Shown: positions 61,860 through 64,000 of the stretch, in pieces
Numbering within the stretch: position 1 is the stretch's first letter
How the letters are laid out: every line of letters begins with the position of its first letter
Assembly (NCBI RefSeq): GCF_014207845.1
Contig: NZ_JACHLC010000008.1
Coordinates: forward strand, 1-64,000
DNA length: 64,000 bases
Source of the DNA: Chryseobacterium shigense
Lineage (GTDB): Bacteria; Bacteroidota; Bacteroidia; Flavobacteriales; Weeksellaceae
Reading direction: 5' to 3'
Notes under the pieces: generated by a model
Database searches by the model: none
Seen by the model: the letters and a program-made list of their open reading frames with translations, nothing else
Told to the model about the DNA's origin: nothing
Program-made: the position numbers and the translations under genes

Positions 61860-64000
61860 TTAATCACGATTTTTAATTAAAAGCCATCCGGAATATGAAA
61901 CTGGCAATTTTGTATCAGGCTCTGTCCAGGTAATTACATACCAGTAGGTTCCCGTAGGAAGGTTCCTTCCGTTTACCTTTCCGTCCCATATATAGTTTTT
62001 ATCAGACGATTTATAAACAGGAGCACCATAGCGGTCAGCAACCTCTATTTTTACATTCTGTTTGATCTTCAGATCAGAATAATTCAGAACATCATTAAGC
62101 CCGTCGCCGTTTGGCGTGATAGCATTAACCAGATTCAATATCAGGAATTCTTTGGTTACAGGCATACATCCGTCAGAGCCCAGCACATAAACCTTATGTA
62201 TTCCTCTTGAAAGCCCGATAAATACATTGGAGGTCTGATAATTAATTCCATCAATGGAATACTGATAAGGAGGCGTTCCTCCGGTTACATAAAGAGTTGC
62301 TGTAGGACCGGATGTTTCAATTTTGGTAATTGTGGGTGCTTCAGCGGTTGTTACATTTACATTCTGGCGGTATACACAGCCGTTAAATCCAAGATCTACG
62401 TAATAATTTCCGGCACCTGCTGTAATGCTTGGCGTTGTAGCACCTGTATTCCACAGATAAGATGTGAATCCGGGACCGGCATCCAGTATTGCTTTTCCAT
62501 CTGAGCAGACTACCTGATCGTGAAGCCTGTCAGATTTTTTAGGAGTTTTCAAAGTAAGTTTAAGGATTCCGGTATTCGGACATCCTGTACTGCTTTGGAA
62601 TCTGATATAATAGGTATGTACTGAAGTGATATTCTGTGTAGGTGAAATAGCATTTACTCCCGCCTGAGCATCAGCCAGTGAAGTGTAGAATGAAAGTACT
62701 ACAGAAGGATCTGTTGTAAATAAATTTTTATAATCATTAAGATTGGCAGATTCAGACCCGCTGAGATCATTATCGCAGACATCAGCTGCAATGGAGCCCG
62801 TAATTAAGGTAATTCTGGTTCCAATTGTAAAATTGATCTGCCCGAACGCAGGAGGACAATCGCCAACGTTGGATGAAACTCTTACGTAAACAGTTGTATT
62901 GGTACTGTAATTCCAGTTAGCCGGCAGCGTATTATTGTTCCCAGCAGTGGCATCTGCCTGAACCAGATAATATTTTACAGTGAAATTGGCAGGATTGGTT
63001 ACGATCTGTGGTGTTACAGTCGCGAAATTCACATTTATAATTCCGTCAAAGTTATCATCACAAAGATTTGCATTGAAGTTGCCTGTATTCACATTAGGCG
63101 AAGGATTCAGTGTCAATGTGATCTGTGCAGGTTTGGAGCACCCGAATGCTGAAGTCACATTAGCATAAACTGTTCCTGCAGGACCTGAATAATTGGCAGG
63201 ATTTGCAATCTGTCCGGTTAAATTAGCATTGGTATAGTACATTACTGTAGTTCCCGGATCAGGGCTTACAACAGCTGAAGTAAGGTTAAATGTTCCGTTT
63301 CCGCTGGCATCAGCACACGAAGACATAGTTGCATTTTGAGTCTGAAGAACATCAATGTTTATGACTATTTTGAAATATTCAAAATCTGCAGGATTTCCGT
63401 TTCCGTCAACATAATAAATGAAAGAATCTGTAGTATCTGCTGTAAGTCCTGCATTGGGAGTATAAGTTATCTGCCCTGTTGCGGGATTTACTGTTGCCGT
63501 ACCATTGGCAGGCTGTGAAATAATATTGGTATGTGAAGGAACAATTACCTGTGCAGAACTGGTAAAAGCGGGAGTAATTACTTTTGTATTACATGATCCG
63601 ATATTATAGGTAGTTGTTGTAATTGGTGGACATAAGGTGTAATTGTAACCGGCTGTCAATCTTGTGTCGCAATTGTTTTTTGTAACCAAACAGGTATAGG
63701 TTCCTGCTCCGTATAATTCAGGATTGATGGAGAAGGAAGTTGCTCCCGGAATAATATTTCCATCTAAATACCACTGATATCCATCATAGGTATTATCAAC
63801 CTGTAATAAAATTCCTGAATAACAATCTCCTGTTTTTGAAATCACCGGAACAGAGGAGAATCCTGCAAAATATCCGCCATAACCAACAGCACCGCTTCCT
63901 GCCGCAATTCCTGCCGTAACAGATTTTGTTGAATTTACAGTGATATTCCCGGAAACATTCGGAATAGAGTAGGTGACCCAATTGGGGTTTCCGGTCACAG
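61860..64000 (-). CDS. Giant T9SS type B surface protein (array copy 4, long), 5' end outside the window
   Basis: The frame stays open to the window edge, so the N-terminus is missing. The visible 713 or so residues contain the end of the IgGFc-like head (GYGGYFAGFSSVPVI), the Ig-like YDGYQWYLDGN, a CshA-like repeat, a GTFNLTSAVVS module, two extra modules starting CDDNFDG and CDNDLSG, and the CHU_C domain (ITPNGDGLNDVLNYS, VADRYGAPVY). The module set matches copy 1 rather than the inner copies 2 and 3. No terminator is visible in the 77 bases before copy 3 (to which its 3' end points). Confidence 0.87.
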   Translation of the reverse strand, partial: VTGNPNWVTYSIPNVSGNITVNSTKSVTAGIAAGSGAVGYGGYFAGFSSVPVISKTGDCYSGILLQVDNTYDGYQWYLDGNIIPGATSFSINPELYGAGTYTCLVTKNNCDTRLTAGYNYTLCPPITTTTYNIGSCNTKVITPAFTSSAQVIVPSHTNIISQPANGTATVNPATGQITYTPNAGLTADTTDSFIYYVDGNGNPADFEYFKIVINIDVLQTQNATMSSCADASGNGTFNLTSAVVSPDPGTTVMYYTNANLTGQIANPANYSGPAGTVYANVTSAFGCSKPAQITLTLNPSPNVNTGNFNANLCDDNFDGIINVNFATVTPQIVTNPANFTVKYYLVQADATAGNNNTLPANWNYSTNTTVYVRVSSNVGDCPPAFGQINFTIGTRITLITGSIAADVCDNDLSGSESANLNDYKNLFTTDPSVVLSFYTSLADAQAGVNAISPTQNITSVHTYYIRFQSSTGCPNTGILKLTLKTPKKSDRLHDQVVCSDGKAILDAGPGFTSYLWNTGATTPSITAGAGNYYVDLGFNGCVYRQNVNVTTAEAPTITKIETSGPTATLYVTGGTPPYQYSIDGINYQTSNVFIGLSRGIHKVYVLGSDGCMPVTKEFLILNLVNAITPNGDGLNDVLNYSDLKIKQNVKIEVADRYGAPVYKSSDKNYIWDGKVNGRNLPTGTYWYVITWTEPDTKLPVSYSGWLLIKNRD

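Noticed and set aside
1-64000. CRISPR arrays, tRNA genes, insertion sequences, integrases, toxin-antitoxin pairs
   Set aside because: I looked for repeat-spacer patterns, cloverleaf segments, transposase motifs and small paired genes and found none I could support.

Overview
The window reads as chromosome of a member of the Bacteroidota, class Flavobacteriia, most like Chryseobacterium or a close relative in the Weeksellaceae. The signs are low GC, type IX secretion (T9SS) sorting domains of types A and B, a SusC/SusD pair, a bacteroidete-type GlmU-like enzyme, zinc-free type B L31, fused IcmF, and Bacteroidota promoters (TTG, about 19 bases, TAnnTTTG). The genus is inferred from gene content, not from a search. 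I see no tRNA gene, CRISPR array, insertion sequence or prophage.

Region by region: the window opens in the last 50 bases of a 5S rRNA gene and its terminator. From 410 to 5692 (minus strand) is a five-gene locus laid out like a chaperone-usher fimbrial operon: small secreted subunit, periplasmic chaperone-like protein, large outer-membrane usher-like protein, two further small secreted proteins. Then come a Tat-exported phospholipase C, a SusD/SusC pair, an Omp85 protein, an SDR enzyme, two secreted unknowns, aroA, a MazG-like pyrophosphatase and a beta-helix lipoprotein. On the plus strand 20.6-29.5 kb holds rpmE2, the GlmU-like gene, an ECF sigma factor operon with DUF4252/GIN-domain surface proteins, guaB and a T9SS-exported M43 metalloprotease. 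From 29.5 to 44 kb (minus) are a small KTSC protein, a T9SS cargo, a secreted tail-collar protein, an unusual ClpB-like AAA/M41 protease next to a DUF4407 membrane protein, ruvC, a 2H phosphoesterase, a serine hydrolase lipoprotein, a carbohydrate-binding beta-solenoid protein with a small T9SS partner, a Dph6-like enzyme and icmF. The 44-48.5 kb part has membrane unknowns and the rplM-rpsI-rpsB cluster. From 48.6 to 52.3 kb are three paralogous secreted proteins around trmB and a CarboxypepD_reg-like protein. The window ends in a tandem array of four giant T9SS type B surface proteins with IgGFc-binding-like heads; the last is cut by the window edge.

The strongest candidates for something undescribed are (1) the two-gene unit 31275-34222, where a ClpA/ClpB-type AAA+ domain is fused to an FtsH-type M41 peptidase without membrane segments and sits 14 bases after a four-helix DUF4407 membrane protein; and (2) the chaperone-usher-like locus 410-5692, whose subunits, chaperone and barrel protein look only distantly like known pili. 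The IgGFc-like array, with long outer and short inner copies that each have their own promoter-like box, is a third.

A practical note: at four genes (near 34240, 36715, 43949 and 50451) the longest reading frame begins at a TTG that is the end of a TAnnTTTG promoter box. The downstream ATG was chosen in each case.
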